The notes under the pieces are model-generated. The model ran no database searches and was not told the origin of the DNA. It saw nothing but the letters and a program-made list of their open reading frames with translations. Shown here piece by piece: positions 1 through 8,955 of a stretch of DNA of 64,000 nt. The position numbers were made by a program, and so were the translations under genes. The stretch is from Accumulibacter phosphatis (GTDB lineage: Bacteria; Pseudomonadota; Gammaproteobacteria; Burkholderiales; Rhodocyclaceae). Position 1 is the stretch's first letter. Each line of letters begins with the position of its first letter. The stretch covers positions 1,488,001-1,552,000 of the forward strand of contig NC_013194.1 of NCBI RefSeq assembly GCF_000024165.1, written 5' to 3'.

Positions 1-1769
1 CAGATTCGCCCGCCGTGCGCCTCGATGATCGTTTGCGAAATCGAGAGTCCGATGCCCATGCCGTTCGCCTTGGTGGTAAAGAAAGGCTCGAACAGGCGTT
101 CGAGGCTTTCTGGCGCGATGCCGGGCCCGCTGTCTTCGATTGCCACCTCGATCTCGCCCTCGCTGTGACGCTGCACCCGCACCGTTATCTTGCGCCGTGC
201 AGTGGGTAGGTCCTCGACAGCATCCATCGCGTTGAGAACGAGGTTCAACAGCACTTGCTGGAGGTGCACCGGATCGCGCATCACCAGCGGCAGTTCAGGG
301 GCGGCATCGATTTCCAGTGCAACTTTGCGGGACAGTGACTCGCTTCGCGCAAGGGCTGCCACATTTGCCAGTTCGTCGCTCAGCGACAGCACGCGCGGGG
401 CGAAGCTGCGGCGCTTCAGCAGCGCCCGCAGCCTGGCGATCACAGCGCCGGCACGCTGGTCGTCGTGGCGAATGTCGACCAGTATGGCCCGCAACTCGTC
501 AAGGTCTGGCGGGTCCTGCTCGATGAACAGTTCGGCCGCCTCGGTATTGCGCAGGATGGCGCCAAGCGGCTGGCTCAACTCGTGCGCGAGCGCTGAGGCG
601 AGCTGCCCCATCATCGACACGCGACTGGCGTGAGCCAGTTCACTGTGCAGTCGTTGCAACTCCAACTCGGTGTCGCGCCGTGCGGAAATGTCAAGTACCA
701 CCCCGCGCATCAGGATCGGCTCGCCGCGGTGGCCACGTTCGACCTGCCCGCGTGCTGCAATCCAGCGGATTCTCCCTTCAGGGAGGTGCGCGCGGTACTC
801 GACGTCATAGCCAACGTCGCTGGCCAACGCATCGTCGAGAGCCTGTTTCGTGGGTTCCCGATCGTCGCGATGCAGTGCGCCAAAAAATCGCGCGCGATTG
901 ATGTGCTCCGATTCGCTAAAGCCAAACATCGCGCGGGCGCGGCTGGTGGCCCAGATCGTGTCGTGACCCACGTCCCATGTCCACATGCCCAGATCGGCCG
1001 CCGCACTGGCCAGGTCCATGCGCCGTTCGCTTTCCCGCAACTGGCTGGCAAGTCTTGCTCCCGCCAAAACGTCGGCGTTCAACTCGATGGACATCGCCAT
1101 CAGGACGGCGAGGTAGGCCCAACTGATCATGTAGGGCATGTCGAGGACACCAGTCTCCACCAAACCCGCCTGCAAGCCCGCGCACAGAAAGAAGAACGCG
1201 ATCGCGCCGCCAACAACCACGGGGCGTCGGTCTCCACCGCTGCGTGTCCATCTGACAGATGCATCGGTCACGAACGCGATCTGCGCCAGGACCGCCAGAT
1301 ACGGAAATACATTCCAGGGGTTGGGCACGCCTTCGGCCATATGGAAGCGGACCCCGCCGAAGGTCTCGACCGTTCGGAAACCAGCAACCGTTTGATAGGT
1401 CATGCCCGAGCCGGCAGGCGCCCCGGGCAGATAGTCGAACGCCAACCCCAGGGCGTACAGGACCGGAACCGCAACAGCAAGCCACTTGCGCCCGTTGCCG
1501 AAATACATCCAGATGAATGCCGTCAGCGATACGAGCATGACGCCGACGGCGATGTCGAGCAGACGCATCAATGCCCACCATTCGGCCAGGACGTTCGTTC
1601 GCATCAACGCCAATTCCAGACCGGAGACGCAGGCGACGGTGCCAGCACTCAGTGCAAACAACAGGCGGGCCGCACGCCGGGGTTGTCCGAGGGCAATGCT
1701 CAACTCGATCAAGCCCAGAGTGAGGCAGGCGGCGGCCACCATGGGCCAGGTGATGGTGATCCAGTTCAT
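1..1769 (-). CDS. PAS-domain sensor histidine kinase, 3' end outside window
   Basis: This is a membrane sensor kinase read on the minus strand from the ATG at 1767-1769; it runs off the left edge with about 589 residues visible. The N-terminal ~220 residues are a run of hydrophobic helices. A PAS fold follows (roughly 250-375, with a typical SARRDTELEL exit). The HisKA phospho-acceptor is His396 in the motif AHELSQPLGAI, and the HATPase domain shows the N box (LNLVLNAMDA) and G1 box (EDSGPGIAPE), then FTTKANGMGIGLSIS. The HELSQPL form is typical of the FixL/DctB-like kinase class. It lies downstream of a receiver-only gene on the same strand, its likely partner. The sensed signal is unknown. 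The extreme C-terminus is not seen. Confidence 0.88.
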   Translation of the reverse strand, partial: MNWITITWPMVAAACLTLGLIELSIALGQPRRAARLLFALSAGTVACVSGLELALMRTNVLAEWWALMRLLDIAVGVMLVSLTAFIWMYFGNGRKWLAVAVPVLYALGLAFDYLPGAPAGSGMTYQTVAGFRTVETFGGVRFHMAEGVPNPWNVFPYLAVLAQIAFVTDASVRWTRSGGDRRPVVVGGAIAFFFLCAGLQAGLVETGVLDMPYMISWAYLAVLMAMSIELNADVLAGARLASQLRESERRMDLASAAADLGMWTWDVGHDTIWATSRARAMFGFSESEHINRARFFGALHRDDREPTKQALDDALASDVGYDVEYRAHLPEGRIRWIAARGQVERGHRGEPILMRGVVLDISARRDTELELQRLHSELAHASRVSMMGQLASALAHELSQPLGAILRNTEAAELFIEQDPPDLDELRAILVDIRHDDQRAGAVIARLRALLKRRSFAPRVLSLSDELANVAALARSESLSRKVALEIDAAPELPLVMRDPVHLQQVLLNLVLNAMDAVEDLPTARRKITVRVQRHSEGEIEVAIEDSGPGIAPESLERLFEPFFTTKANGMGIGLSISQTIIEAHGGRI

Positions 1770-1972
1770 GGCACAGTAGCGGTGGCTTCGCTTCCCCAGT
1801 CTGCGGGACGCAGTCTGGCGCCGACCGCGACGATTCTACGCCTGCAATCGGCCCATGCGCATGCTTGCGGTGCGTGTCTGTCGGGGATCAGGGTCAGAGA
1901 TCGCAGCGGGGCCGAGCGATCGCGGGAGGAACAGGCAGGGGGATTGACCGCGCGATGTCGGCCTGCGACGCA

Positions 1973-2368
1973 TCATTGCCCGGGGGCAGGCGATGCAAGC
2001 ACACGGCGAATCGCGGCGAGGATCTCGCTGCCGGCATCCGTTTTGTGAAAATAGCCCGCACACGGGCCGGCCATCGCTTCCGCGCGCACCCTGGGGCCGT
2101 CATGGGCGGTAACGAAGAAGACAGGTGTCGCGATGCCATCGGCCGCAAGTTGATTGCGGAGATCGACCCCGGACATCCCCGGTAGCTGAATGTCGACCAC
2201 GAGGCAAGCAAATCGCGGCCGCTTCATGTCCGCGCAAAACTCTTCGGCGGAGGCATAGGCAACTGGCTGCATCCCCGCCGCGCGCAAGAGGCGTGCAAGC
2301 GCACGGCGAAGACTCTCATCGTCGTCGACGACACCCACATACACCTGATTCAGGCCAGCGGTCAGCAT
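1973..2368 (-). CDS. Single-domain response regulator (receiver only)
   Basis: The product is 131 residues with one receiver domain. The acidic pocket is in VGVVDDDES, the phospho-acceptor Asp is in LVVDIQLPG, the conserved Thr is in FFVTAHD, and the Lys is in YFHKTD. No DNA-binding or enzymatic domain follows, so it probably works by phosphotransfer or protein contact, like a FixJ or CheY receiver. The frame stays open upstream to 2449, but the ATG at 2368 gives the usual short N-terminus before the receiver fold. It precedes the PAS histidine kinase by about 200 bp on the same strand and is probably its partner. Confidence 0.85.
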   Translation of the reverse strand: MLTAGLNQVYVGVVDDDESLRRALARLLRAAGMQPVAYASAEEFCADMKRPRFACLVVDIQLPGMSGVDLRNQLAADGIATPVFFVTAHDGPRVRAEAMAGPCAGYFHKTDAGSEILAAIRRVLASPAPGQ

Positions 2369-2409
2369 GGTCGTGGAGCGTACCCGGCGCGAGGCGCTTG
2401 GGCTACTGC

Positions 2410-2487
2410 CCTTTAGGGTAGTCAAGGGTTTCCGGCTCTTCCTCAGCATTGCAGGGCCAGCGCTTGCCGAAGAATTCGTTGAAGCCG
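2410..2487 (-). repeat. Degenerate 78-bp repeat, copy A (C-terminal ORF remnant)
   Basis: This 78-bp stretch aligns without gaps to 3321-3398 with many substitutions. On the minus strand both keep a related peptide followed shortly by a stop: here GFNEFFGKRWPCNAEEEPET, in the other copy GFNELFRDRWHFNADVGPET. An upstream stop lies about 10 codons before it in the same frame, so it is a gene tail and not a whole gene. The parent family was not recognised. Confidence 0.6.
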
Positions 2488-2559
2488 GGGCTGCTGCGCC
2501 GTCCCTGGCTACCCCTGTCGATTGGCGAATGGATAGACTTGTGGCGCCGCCGCTGTTCC

Positions 2560-3183
2560 TCAGTTGAGGTCGGCATCCTTGAAGAATTTCGTCCCCGACA
2601 CGCTGAGCGTCGCGGAGAGCCCGGTCTCCGTCAGTTGATACAGGTACACGCCCGGGGCCACCGAGGCGGCGCCGGTAAACATGGTGCCCTGACCGCCAGC
2701 CATCGCCGAGAGGTTGGCCTGGCCACCGAACTCCCAGCCCTGGTCAATGAAGTTGCGCAGGGCCTGCTCGCTGGCGAAGACGAAGATCAGGCGACTCTTC
2801 GCGACGCCGAATCCCAGCCCGCCCTGCACCTGCGCCATCTGCATGAAGGTCTGACGACCGGTCATGTGATTGACCACCATGCCCTTGCCGGTCGTGCCGC
2901 CGGCAAAAAAGAGCTTGATGCCGAAGGTGCTGAACACCGCGTAGCCGGCCGAACGCTCGATCGCAGGCCGCACCCCCGGCGCGATCTCGTACAGGGCGCT
3001 CAGTGCATCCTGTGACATCTCCCGAACCTGATGCCTGGCCTGGATGACCTTGCCTTCATTGGGAACCCCCTGGGGCAGGACGTTCTCGACATCCTTCATC
3101 GGGTCCCAGGACCACTGCTGGGCGGCGAGCGGTGGTGCAGCGAGGCAAATGGCTGCAACGAACATTGTCAGGCGTGCTTTCAT
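2560..3183 (-). CDS. SYLF (YSC84-type) lipid-binding domain protein, exported
   Basis: The product is 207 residues. The start is the ATG at 3183 because it has a GGAGG ribosome-binding site 7 nt upstream and opens a clean Sec signal peptide (MKARLTMFVAAICLAAPPLAAQQ). The rest matches the SYLF/DUF500 domain: AGYAVFSTFGIKLFFAGGTT, a GKGMVV stretch, QGGLGFGVAKSRLIFVFAS and a C-terminal GLSATLSVSGTKFF. In eukaryotes this domain binds phosphoinositides; bacterial exported versions are widespread but their role is unclear. The reading frame is open further upstream, but that extension has no signal-peptide sense. It stands alone between two copies of a degenerate repeat. Confidence 0.82.
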   Translation of the reverse strand: MKARLTMFVAAICLAAPPLAAQQWSWDPMKDVENVLPQGVPNEGKVIQARHQVREMSQDALSALYEIAPGVRPAIERSAGYAVFSTFGIKLFFAGGTTGKGMVVNHMTGRQTFMQMAQVQGGLGFGVAKSRLIFVFASEQALRNFIDQGWEFGGQANLSAMAGGQGTMFTGAASVAPGVYLYQLTETGLSATLSVSGTKFFKDADLN

Positions 3184-3320
3184 GTGTTTTCCTCCGGAGA
3201 GCACCTTGTGCTTGGTTGATTGCCACGAGAGAGATACCTCCCGTCTGAATTCGGACTGTCCTGTCGGACGTGTCCTACAGCGGAGTCTACTACTTGTGCC
3301 CGCACGCTGACGCTGTCTTC

Positions 3321-3398
3321 CCTTCAGGGCAGCCACAGGTTTCCGGCCCTACGTCGGCGTTGAAGTGCCAGCGGTCGCGGAAGAGTTCGTTGAAGCCG
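3321..3398 (-). repeat. Degenerate 78-bp repeat, copy B (C-terminal ORF remnant)
   Basis: This is the partner of 2410-2487, same length and orientation. On the minus strand it reads ...HGFNELFRDRWHFNADVGPE... followed by CGCPEGKTASACGHK and a stop. Conservation is better at the peptide than at the DNA level, which suggests the two copies derive from related genes that were once translated. Confidence 0.6.
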
Positions 3399-3443
3399 TG
3401 CGCGGTCGACAGGTGCGAGCAGCGCATTAGCCGGCAGCCCGGG

Positions 3444-3536
3444 TTACGCCACGTCCAACTCCACATGCACGCGCCTGCCCAAGGCCGTAGCCATGTTTAC
3501 CAGGGCATCGAGAGAGAAGCGCGACACGCGCCCGCG
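3444..3536 (-). pseudogene. Remnant of Xre/HigA-type antitoxin, C-terminal part
   Basis: The minus strand encodes RGRVSRFSLDALVNMATALG followed by RRVHVELDVA and TAA. This is the typical C-terminal half of short Xre-family antitoxins whose text runs 'FSLDALVNMATALGRRVHVEL'. The upstream half is frameshifted (INESELFRHR lies in another frame) and no start codon or toxin partner is present, so it is broken. Confidence 0.6.
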
Positions 3537-3587
3537 CGGTGCCGGAAAAGCTCCGACTCGTTGATTCCTCGTCGGGGCAACCCGTCA

Positions 3588-5789
3588 TCAGGGTGTTCCG
3601 AGGAACAGATAGAGATTCGAGTAGCCGCCGGTCGAGCCGGAACTCGAGTAACCGTAACCCAGGTATACCGGACCAAGCGGGGTTTCGCCGCCGAGATAGA
3701 TGGCGCTGGAGTTGATCCAGCCTTTCAACTCGGTTTCCGTAAAGGGTCGGCCGACCTTGGCGGCCTCGAGCGCGACACCCAGACGCATGTCACCGCGCAA
3801 GCCCAGCGGCAGGCGGCCGATGATCCTCTCGGCCCGCACGCTACCGTAGCTCATGTCGTCGCCCTTCAACTGGCCGACGGCAAAGGCGGTCATGTTGAGC
3901 ATGCCGCCAAGGTTGCCAAGATCGTAGTAGGGAAGCTTGCCGATCGGCGAACCCTGATAGCTGAGGCGGGTGCCGAAAACCCAGTCGCCGAGGCTGGTGT
4001 AGCCTCTAAGATCGGCGTCGAGTTTGCTGTAGTCTTCGGTCTGCGAGTCGAAATAACGCGTGTTGACGGACCAGCCCTTGGTCGGGAAGTAGAGGCGATC
4101 GGTCTGATCCAGGGCGAGCGCGGCAAACCAGCCGTTGTAGTCCTTCGACTCCTCCGGGAAGAGTGGCGATCCGGTATCGATTTGAGCCTTGTACCAGGTT
4201 TGCTGCCAGCCGGCGTGGATCTGGCCCAGCAGGCCGATGTTGATGCCGCCGCTCAGCCGTACGTCGGTCTGCGTGATCCGGTAGTCGGCGAGTTTGTCGT
4301 TGTTCTCGTAAATGCCGGTGGAGCGGTTGCCGAACCGGAAGTTGGTTTCCAAGAAGTAGCGCTGGCGCTCGTCGAGCGGTTGGTAGTAATCGACTCCGAC
4401 GCCTGATCGCGAACCGATCTCCCCGAAGGCAAGGATCTCGCCGCCCAGGCTGTTGAGCCAGGTCTTGTTGTAGCCGAGGCGCAGCGTATAGGTCGAGTCC
4501 ACCTTGAAGTTGGTGTCGAGGTTGACGCCATAGCGGAGGTAATCGGGTCCCCAACTCTTTTCCACGGGCGTCACGCGCAGCACATTGCGGCCGCGCAGCG
4601 TGTTGTCCAATGCGTAGTCGATGTTCTCGTAGTAGCCGTCGCCGTACGCGCGCAGCAGGTCGCTTCTGACCACGTCGGGGTCGATTGCCTCGCCGGGCCG
4701 GGTCTCCAGATGGCGCTCGATGACCGCTGGATTGACCCGTTGGAGACCGGCGATCTCGATAGCATCGATCTTTGGCGCGTCGCGCCGGGCGATCTGGATG
4801 CTTTCCGACCAGGCGGCATAGGCGGTCTCGCTGACCGCCAGCGGACGCAGGCGGTCAGCGAGTGCTTCAGCGGCCCTGGCGCCGCGGTCAGCCGTTTCCG
4901 CGGTGCGCTTGAAGTCACCGGCCGTGATTCCTTCGAGATCGGGCTTGATATAGATGTCGGTGGGTTTGAGCGTCGCCAGCGAGCGGCTGACGTTCTGTTC
5001 GGTCAGGATGTTCACCATCTGCGCCGACACGCTGAGCAGCGAGCCGATTTCGTCTGCCTTGAGCAATGGCGAGCCGACATTGACGGCAATGACGATGTCC
5101 GCCTGACAGCGTGCCCGCGCTTCGCCGATCGGTACGTTGTCGACCAGACCGCCATCGACCAACTTCTCGCCGTCGATCTCGACCGGCGACATCAGGCCGG
5201 GGACCGACATGCTGGCGCGCATGGCCCTCGACAGGCTGCCCTCACGAAAAACCACACGCTCGCCATTGACGATGTTGGTGGCGATGATCGACAGAGGCAG
5301 CGGCAGCGAAGCGATTTCGCGTTCGCCAAGATAGTCGTAGATCAACTGGTTGAAGAACAGCTTGATCTTTTGCCCGGTGACGATCCCGCTCTGATAGCGC
5401 ATGCCGTCCGCGCTCACTCCGGTCTCCGACGCCGGCAGGAATCTCTTGTCGCGAGCCTTCTTGCGAAAGCTCTGTTGCGAAAAGGTCGGGTCGTCCTGGA
5501 AGAGGTCGTCCCAGTCCGCTTTGGCCAGTTCCTCGCGCATGATCTCCGGTGTCAGCCCGCCGGCGTAGGCGCCGGCCACCAGACCTCCCATGCTGGTGCC
5601 GGCGACACAGTCGACCGGTACGCGCATTTTCTCGAGCACTTCGAGAACGCCGATATGCGCCGCGCCGCGCGCGCCGCCGCCACCGAGAACGAGGCCGACA
5701 CGCGGTCGTGGCGTCTCGGCGGCGCTGGCGATGCAGCCGATGGCGAACAGCGCGAGCAGCAGCAAGTGCCGGCAAAGCATGCGTTTCAT
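3588..5789 (-). CDS. Patatin-like phospholipase fused to an outer-membrane barrel (RssA/BamA type)
   Basis: The product is 733 residues with a signal peptide (first ~23 residues). The patatin domain has the oxyanion loop GGGGARG (37-42), the nucleophile Ser66 in GTSMG, and the catalytic Asp212 in VDGGLVDN, so the Ser-Asp dyad is intact. After about residue 335 a POTRA-like segment (IDAIEIAGLQRVNPAVIERH) leads into a C-terminal Omp85/surface-antigen beta-barrel rich in alternating aromatic strands. Family members are outer-membrane lipases related to PlpD of Pseudomonas (type Vd autotransporters). The last residues (YLFLGTP) do not end in the usual aromatic C-terminal signature. The gene stands alone. 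Confidence 0.9.
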   Translation of the reverse strand: MKRMLCRHLLLLALFAIGCIASAAETPRPRVGLVLGGGGARGAAHIGVLEVLEKMRVPVDCVAGTSMGGLVAGAYAGGLTPEIMREELAKADWDDLFQDDPTFSQQSFRKKARDKRFLPASETGVSADGMRYQSGIVTGQKIKLFFNQLIYDYLGEREIASLPLPLSIIATNIVNGERVVFREGSLSRAMRASMSVPGLMSPVEIDGEKLVDGGLVDNVPIGEARARCQADIVIAVNVGSPLLKADEIGSLLSVSAQMVNILTEQNVSRSLATLKPTDIYIKPDLEGITAGDFKRTAETADRGARAAEALADRLRPLAVSETAYAAWSESIQIARRDAPKIDAIEIAGLQRVNPAVIERHLETRPGEAIDPDVVRSDLLRAYGDGYYENIDYALDNTLRGRNVLRVTPVEKSWGPDYLRYGVNLDTNFKVDSTYTLRLGYNKTWLNSLGGEILAFGEIGSRSGVGVDYYQPLDERQRYFLETNFRFGNRSTGIYENNDKLADYRITQTDVRLSGGINIGLLGQIHAGWQQTWYKAQIDTGSPLFPEESKDYNGWFAALALDQTDRLYFPTKGWSVNTRYFDSQTEDYSKLDADLRGYTSLGDWVFGTRLSYQGSPIGKLPYYDLGNLGGMLNMTAFAVGQLKGDDMSYGSVRAERIIGRLPLGLRGDMRLGVALEAAKVGRPFTETELKGWINSSAIYLGGETPLGPVYLGYGYSSSGSTGGYSNLYLFLGTP

Positions 5790-5866
5790 GACTGGCCTAT
5801 TCTGGTTTCCGGATCGGCGTTCGCCATTCCTCGTCTGGCGCGGGTCGTCCTGGTCAGGCTCAAAGG

Positions 5867-6121
5867 CTAGCCCTTGCTGCTCGCGGGGAGCGAAGTGAGA
5901 ATCGTCAGTGCGGCTTGCACGTGTTCGGCGGCATCCCGGCCGAGGCTGGTGAGATAGCCGCCATCGACCTGCGTCAACAAGCCCTTGGAGTGCAGTCGCT
6001 GTGTTGCCGCGATGATTGCCGGGGCGGCCGTCTTGTGGATCTTGATTCCTTGCTGGGTGCTTGCCAGATCAAAGTGGACCAGGGTATTCAGTTCATCGAC
6101 CAGATCGGGCGTGAAAGGCAT
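5867..6121 (-). CDS. TIGR02647-family small protein
   Basis: The product is 84 residues and conserved along its length with the TIGR02647 family: MPFTPDLVDELNTLVHFDLA, then TQQGIKIHKTAAPAIIAATQRLHSKGLLTQ and DGGYLTSLGRDAAEHVQ. The family is sometimes annotated as DNA-binding because of a winged-helix-like arrangement, but its job is not established. I use the ATG at 6121 because the family begins MPFTP; the frame is open upstream without similarity. It is convergent with nothing and follows selO by 71 bp on the same strand. Confidence 0.82.
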   Translation of the reverse strand: MPFTPDLVDELNTLVHFDLASTQQGIKIHKTAAPAIIAATQRLHSKGLLTQVDGGYLTSLGRDAAEHVQAALTILTSLPASSKG

Positions 6122-6192
6122 GGTGATTCCTCGTTCGGCGAAACCGGTGTTTCCGGGGGGCTCCATTTTAGCGCGCGCAGCACTCGAGGGCC

Positions 6193-7746
6193 TCAGGAAC
6201 TGCACGAAAGCGTCGAGCAACCGGCCCTGTGCCGGGCCCAATCGGGTCGCTTGGCGCTGAACGCTGCGCACCCTGCCTGCTCCACATAGGGGTGGCGCAG
6301 CACGTCGAGGAGATCATGGATGCGCTGCGTGTCGCCCTGTTCAGCGCGGTCGATGGCCTGTTGCGCGAGGTAGTTGCGCAGCACGTAGCGTGGGTTGGCG
6401 GCGTTCATGCGCGCTGCTCGGCGTGCCGCCGGCTGAGCGTCCTGGCGAACCCGAGCCGCGTAGCGCGTGAGCCAGCGCGAGACAGGCGCGGAGAAGCGCA
6501 GGCGCAGGTCATCACGATAGAAGGCGCTCTGGACAACATCAATGGCTGGATTGTCGATGTCCAGCGAGGCCAGGCACCGGAAAAACTCGGTCATGTCGAT
6601 TTCCGCCTGCCGCATCAGTTCGAAAAGTTCCTCGAGCAGGTCGGCATCGTCATGGTGCCACTCGCACAGACCGAGCTTGCCGGCAAAGGCCGCGCAGAAC
6701 TCGCTCGAATAGACTTCGTCGTAGCGTTCAATGCCGGCTGCCAGTTCGACCGGCCGCGGCGTCAGCATGGCCAGCGCGTCGGCCAGCCGTTCGAGGTTCC
6801 AGCGCGCGATCGCCGGCTGCCGGGCAAAGCAGTAGCGCCGGCTCGAGGCGTCGGTGGTGTTCGGCGTCCAGCCGGGATCGAAATTGTCGACCCAGCCGTA
6901 AGGCCCGTAGTCGATCGTCAAACCGAGAATCGACATGTTGTCGGTGTTCATCACGCCATGGACGAAGCCGACGCGCATCCAATGCACCATCAGGCGGGCG
7001 GTACGTTCGCAGACTTCGCCGAACCACGCGGCCAGGCTCGGCTCGGCGCCGGTCACGAGTTCGGCGAAGTCGCGCGCGATCGTGAAATCGACCAGGCGCT
7101 GCAGCAACTCCCGCTCGCCGCGCGCGGCGAGCAGCTCGAAATGCCCGAAGCGGGTGAACGAGGGGGCGACCCGGCAGACCACGGCACCGGGTTCGGCGAC
7201 CGGATGGCCGTCGTAGAACATGTCGCGCACGACCGTTTCACCGGTAGCGACGAGACTCAGGGCGCGGGTGGTAGGCACGCCGAGGTGATGCATCGCTTCG
7301 CTGCACAGGAATTCGCGGATCGACGAGCGCAGCACGGCGCGTCCGTCGGCTCGCCGCGAGTACGGCGTCGGTCCGGCGCCCTTGAGCTGCAGCTCGAGAC
7401 GCTGCCCCTGGCGATTGACGGCTTCGCCGAGCAGGATGGCGCGGCCGTCACCCAACTGGCCGGCCCACTGCCCGAACTGATGGCCACCGTAGCAACTGGC
7501 GTAGGCGGCCATCCCCGGCAACAAGGCGTTGCCGGCCAGCGCGGCCAGCATCTCCGGCGCCGCCATGGCTTGTTCGTCGAGACCGAGCGCTGCGGCGACC
7601 TCGCGCGAATGGGCGAGCAGGGTCGGTGCGGCGACCGGTGTCGGATCGACCGGCGACCAGCAGGCGCCGAACACCTGTCGCGGCGCGTTGTGTCGATCGG
7701 TGTCGCCGGGCAGGTCGCGCAGGAAGCGATTGTCGAAGTTCAGCAT
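6193..7746 (-). CDS. selO: Protein adenylyltransferase SelO (YdiU)
   Basis: SelO is a pseudokinase-fold enzyme that transfers AMP from ATP to Ser, Thr or Tyr of target proteins and is linked to redox stress. The 517-residue product shows the family landmarks in order: MLNFDNRFLRDLPGD, SCYGGHQFGQWAGQLGDGRA, LKGAGPTPYSRRADGRAVLR, SIREFL, the active-site stretch HGVMNTDNMSILG with IDYGPYGWVDNFDP, and the C-terminal RPDWARHRAGCSTLSCSS. The Cys-Ser-Ser end is where animal SelO carries selenocysteine. The ATG at 7746 is chosen because homologues start MLNFDN; an in-frame TTG lies 12 codons upstream. Confidence 0.95.
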   Translation of the reverse strand: MLNFDNRFLRDLPGDTDRHNAPRQVFGACWSPVDPTPVAAPTLLAHSREVAAALGLDEQAMAAPEMLAALAGNALLPGMAAYASCYGGHQFGQWAGQLGDGRAILLGEAVNRQGQRLELQLKGAGPTPYSRRADGRAVLRSSIREFLCSEAMHHLGVPTTRALSLVATGETVVRDMFYDGHPVAEPGAVVCRVAPSFTRFGHFELLAARGERELLQRLVDFTIARDFAELVTGAEPSLAAWFGEVCERTARLMVHWMRVGFVHGVMNTDNMSILGLTIDYGPYGWVDNFDPGWTPNTTDASSRRYCFARQPAIARWNLERLADALAMLTPRPVELAAGIERYDEVYSSEFCAAFAGKLGLCEWHHDDADLLEELFELMRQAEIDMTEFFRCLASLDIDNPAIDVVQSAFYRDDLRLRFSAPVSRWLTRYAARVRQDAQPAARRAARMNAANPRYVLRNYLAQQAIDRAEQGDTQRIHDLLDVLRHPYVEQAGCAAFSAKRPDWARHRAGCSTLSCSS

Positions 7747-7833
7747 TGGCGCGGGGCATCCAGGCAGAGGGTCAGTCGGCAAGGTGTGGCGGTGGACTGG
7801 TGACCGCCGCCGGTCGCAACGGGTGCGGAGGAC

Positions 7834-8811
7834 TCAACCCTGCCTGACCATGTCGATGATCTTCGCCGTATCCAGCGATCGTGCCTGTGCCTGCATCTCG
7901 GGCAGATAGCGCGCCTGCAGACCCTTGGCTTCGCCGAGCATGCTGTCGAAGCTTTCGCGCAACATCTGCGCCGAGAAGCTGCGGCCACCCGCGTAGTAGC
8001 GCCTGGCGACATGGCCGAGTGCATAGGTGCTGGCGAAACTCATGCCGGAACTCACCGCCTGCTTGCCGAGGCCACCGAGCATGCCGCCGCCGATCTTGCC
8101 GAGCAGGCCGCCGAGCAGCTTGCGGCCCGCTTGTTCGAGATACTGCGAGGTCAGCCCGACACCGAGGGTGGCAAGGAAATCCTTGATATGCCCGCGATCG
8201 AGTTCGAAGCCGTAGGATTTGCCGATGCGATAGACCAGCTTCATCTGCAGCGGGATGATCGCCATCGTCGACAGCGATTCGGGCAGCAGTTCGAGCGCGC
8301 CGTTGAGGATCGCGGCATTGAGAATGGCCTTCTCCATCTCGGCCTCGCTCATCGTCGACGCGTGCTCAGCGACGGCGAACACGGGCGCGGCCGGTGGCTC
8401 GTCAACGGCGCTGTCGGTTGCCGAGGCACCGACCGGCAGCGCAGCGATCGCCTCCGCCTGGCGCGTATACGCGGCCGACTGCTGCACATCGAGAGCCAGC
8501 GCGTGGCGCAGGTCGGCGAGAAATGCCTGTTCGGCAGGCGACTGCACGCCGTCGGCATCGCAGACGCAGACGGCCATCTCAAAGGCGAGTTGACGCGCTT
8601 CCGGCGAGGTCAGCGCGGCGACTGCCGACGGCATCGAGACGCGCTTGAGCAGCACGTCCTGATAGAGGGCGGCAAGGTTGATCGATGCTTCGCCGGCCAA
8701 TGCGTCGGCGATGCGCTTGAGTTCGGCGCGCTCGGATTCGTCCTTGTTGCCGTCGGCAAAGGCAGCCATCAGGCTGAGCGTGAGGATGGCTTTCTGTTCG
8801 TGTTCGTTCAT
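7834..8811 (-). CDS. TerB-like / DUF697-like protein
   Basis: The product is 325 residues. The N-terminal ~100 residues are TerB-like (KAILTLSLMAAFADGNKDES, then CVCDADGVQSPAEQAFL, the paired acidic loops of that fold). A linker of about 50 residues leads to a C-terminal half like DUF697 (IIPLQMKLVYRIGKSYGFEL, FLATLGVGLTSQYLEQAGRK) with a glycine-rich hydrophobic stretch (LLGKIGGGMLGGLGKQAVSSGMSFASTYALGHVARRY, given here in pieces) that may sit in or on the membrane. TerB domains occur in tellurite and stress gene clusters. An AGGAG site precedes the ATG. The precise function is unknown. Confidence 0.75.
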   Translation of the reverse strand: MNEHEQKAILTLSLMAAFADGNKDESERAELKRIADALAGEASINLAALYQDVLLKRVSMPSAVAALTSPEARQLAFEMAVCVCDADGVQSPAEQAFLADLRHALALDVQQSAAYTRQAEAIAALPVGASATDSAVDEPPAAPVFAVAEHASTMSEAEMEKAILNAAILNGALELLPESLSTMAIIPLQMKLVYRIGKSYGFELDRGHIKDFLATLGVGLTSQYLEQAGRKLLGGLLGKIGGGMLGGLGKQAVSSGMSFASTYALGHVARRYYAGGRSFSAQMLRESFDSMLGEAKGLQARYLPEMQAQARSLDTAKIIDMVRQG

Positions 8812-8955
8812 GCTGGGTCTCCTGGAAAGTGTGGCCTTTGGGCAGGACGAGTATCGACAAGTTCCGGTGCGCAGGCAAGGAGCGCGGGGTCGGCCGGCGG
8901 ATCTACAATGCCAAGCAGCCGCTGTGCAGTCGGTTCCTGCCTCAGAGGGCAGGTG

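Larger units (their letters stand above)
3184..3587. other. 404-bp intergenic stretch with gene remnants
   Basis: There is no intact gene between the SYLF gene and the patatin gene. The stretch holds the SYLF promoter side, copy B of the 78-bp degenerate repeat (3321-3398) and a broken Xre-type regulator tail (3444-3536). It looks like decayed coding DNA. Confidence 0.6.

Noticed and set aside
630..2048. 472-residue plus-strand frame
   Set aside because: It is the complement of the histidine kinase, whose domains are unmistakable on the minus strand.
6229..7803. 524-residue plus-strand frame
   Set aside because: It is the antisense of selO and lacks any recognisable domain.
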